Positions 63,538 through 64,000 of a stretch of 64,000 bases of DNA are shown here, one piece after another (positions within the stretch are counted from its first letter, which is position 1; each line of letters opens with the position of its first letter). This DNA comes from an uncultured Sphingomonas sp. (GTDB lineage: Bacteria; Pseudomonadota; Alphaproteobacteria; Sphingomonadales; Sphingomonadaceae): NCBI RefSeq assembly GCF_937859915.1, contig NZ_CALMAW010000062.1, forward strand, positions 1 to 64,000. The letters are read 5' to 3'. Under the pieces are notes generated by a model. It was not told the origin of the DNA, did no database searches, and saw nothing but the letters and a program-made list of their open reading frames with translations. The position numbers were made by a program, and so were the translations under genes.

Positions 63538-64000
63538 TCAGACCAGCCGGCTCTGCTTGAGCGCTGCCTCGATGAAGCTCGCGAACAGCGGGTGCGGTTC
63601 GAACGGCTTGCTCTTGAGTTCGGGGTGGAATTGGACGCCGACGAACCAGGGATGGTCGGGCCGCTCGACGATCTCGGGCAGTTCGCCGTCGGGGGACATG
63701 CCCGAGAACACCAGCCCTCCCTTCTCCAGCGCGTCGCGATAGTGGACGTTGACCTCGTAGCGGTGGCGATGCCGCTCCGAGATCGCCTGGCCGCCATAGA
63801 TCGCCGCGACATGGCTGTTGCCGGCGAGCTTGGCATCATAGGCACCGAGCCGCATCGTGCCGCCGAGATCGCCGCCCTCCTCGCGCTTCTGCAGGCCCTC
63901 GGCCGTCATCCACTCGGTGATCAGGCCGACGACGGGCTCGTCGGTCGGGCCGAACTCGGTGGTCGAGGCCGTCTCGATCCCGGCCGTGTTCCGGGCACCC
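63538..64000 (-). CDS. pyrG: CTP synthase, C-terminal part (gene continues beyond window)
   Basis: [53 protein letters not shown]. Confidence 0.95.
   Translation of the reverse strand, partial: GARNTAGIETASTTEFGPTDEPVVGLITEWMTAEGLQKREEGGDLGGTMRLGAYDAKLAGNSHVAAIYGGQAISERHRHRYEVNVHYRDALEKGGLVFSGMSPDGELPEIVERPDHPWFVGVQFHPELKSKPFEPHPLFASFIEAALKQSRLV

Overview
High-GC alphaproteobacterial chromosome, most consistent with a Sphingomonas-type sphingomonad. This was read from the sequence and supplied ORFs only; no database search was run. (1) About 1-12.3 kb is the end of a prophage or phage-derived island. It holds small structural/unknown ORFs, a 942-aa GH30-like + FN3 protein, an exported GH5-like glycosidase, small membrane ORFs, an endolysin-like protein with a canonical EF-hand loop, a KilA-N/antirepressor-like protein, several short ORFs missing from the ORF track, and a tandem array of four two-hairpin elements (7.93-8.46 kb) whose stems covary between copies. 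(2) About 12.4-32.9 kb is core chromosome: PilZ, gcdH, rpmE, mobA, the fabZ-ompH-bamA-rseP-dxr-cdsA-uppS-frr-pyrH-tsf-rpsB block (without lpxD/lpxA), pssA-psd, icd and a TonB-dependent receptor. (3) About 33-37.3 kb is a stress-type gene group with EcfG-like promoters (GGAAC-N16-CGTT). (4) About 37.5-44.3 kb has four consecutive glycosyltransferases, an ABC-2 exporter and a CorA/ZntB-like transporter. (5) About 44.3-64 kb is NrsF-like/ECF sigma, phhA, ligA, queA, PPIase, coaD, ispA, xseB, trcR-like, GST, quinone oxidoreductase, clpA, YkuD, lolD/lolC, proS and partial pyrG. Best candidates for undescribed biology are the prophage two-hairpin RNA array, the phage-encoded glycosidase pair, and the four-glycosyltransferase operon.
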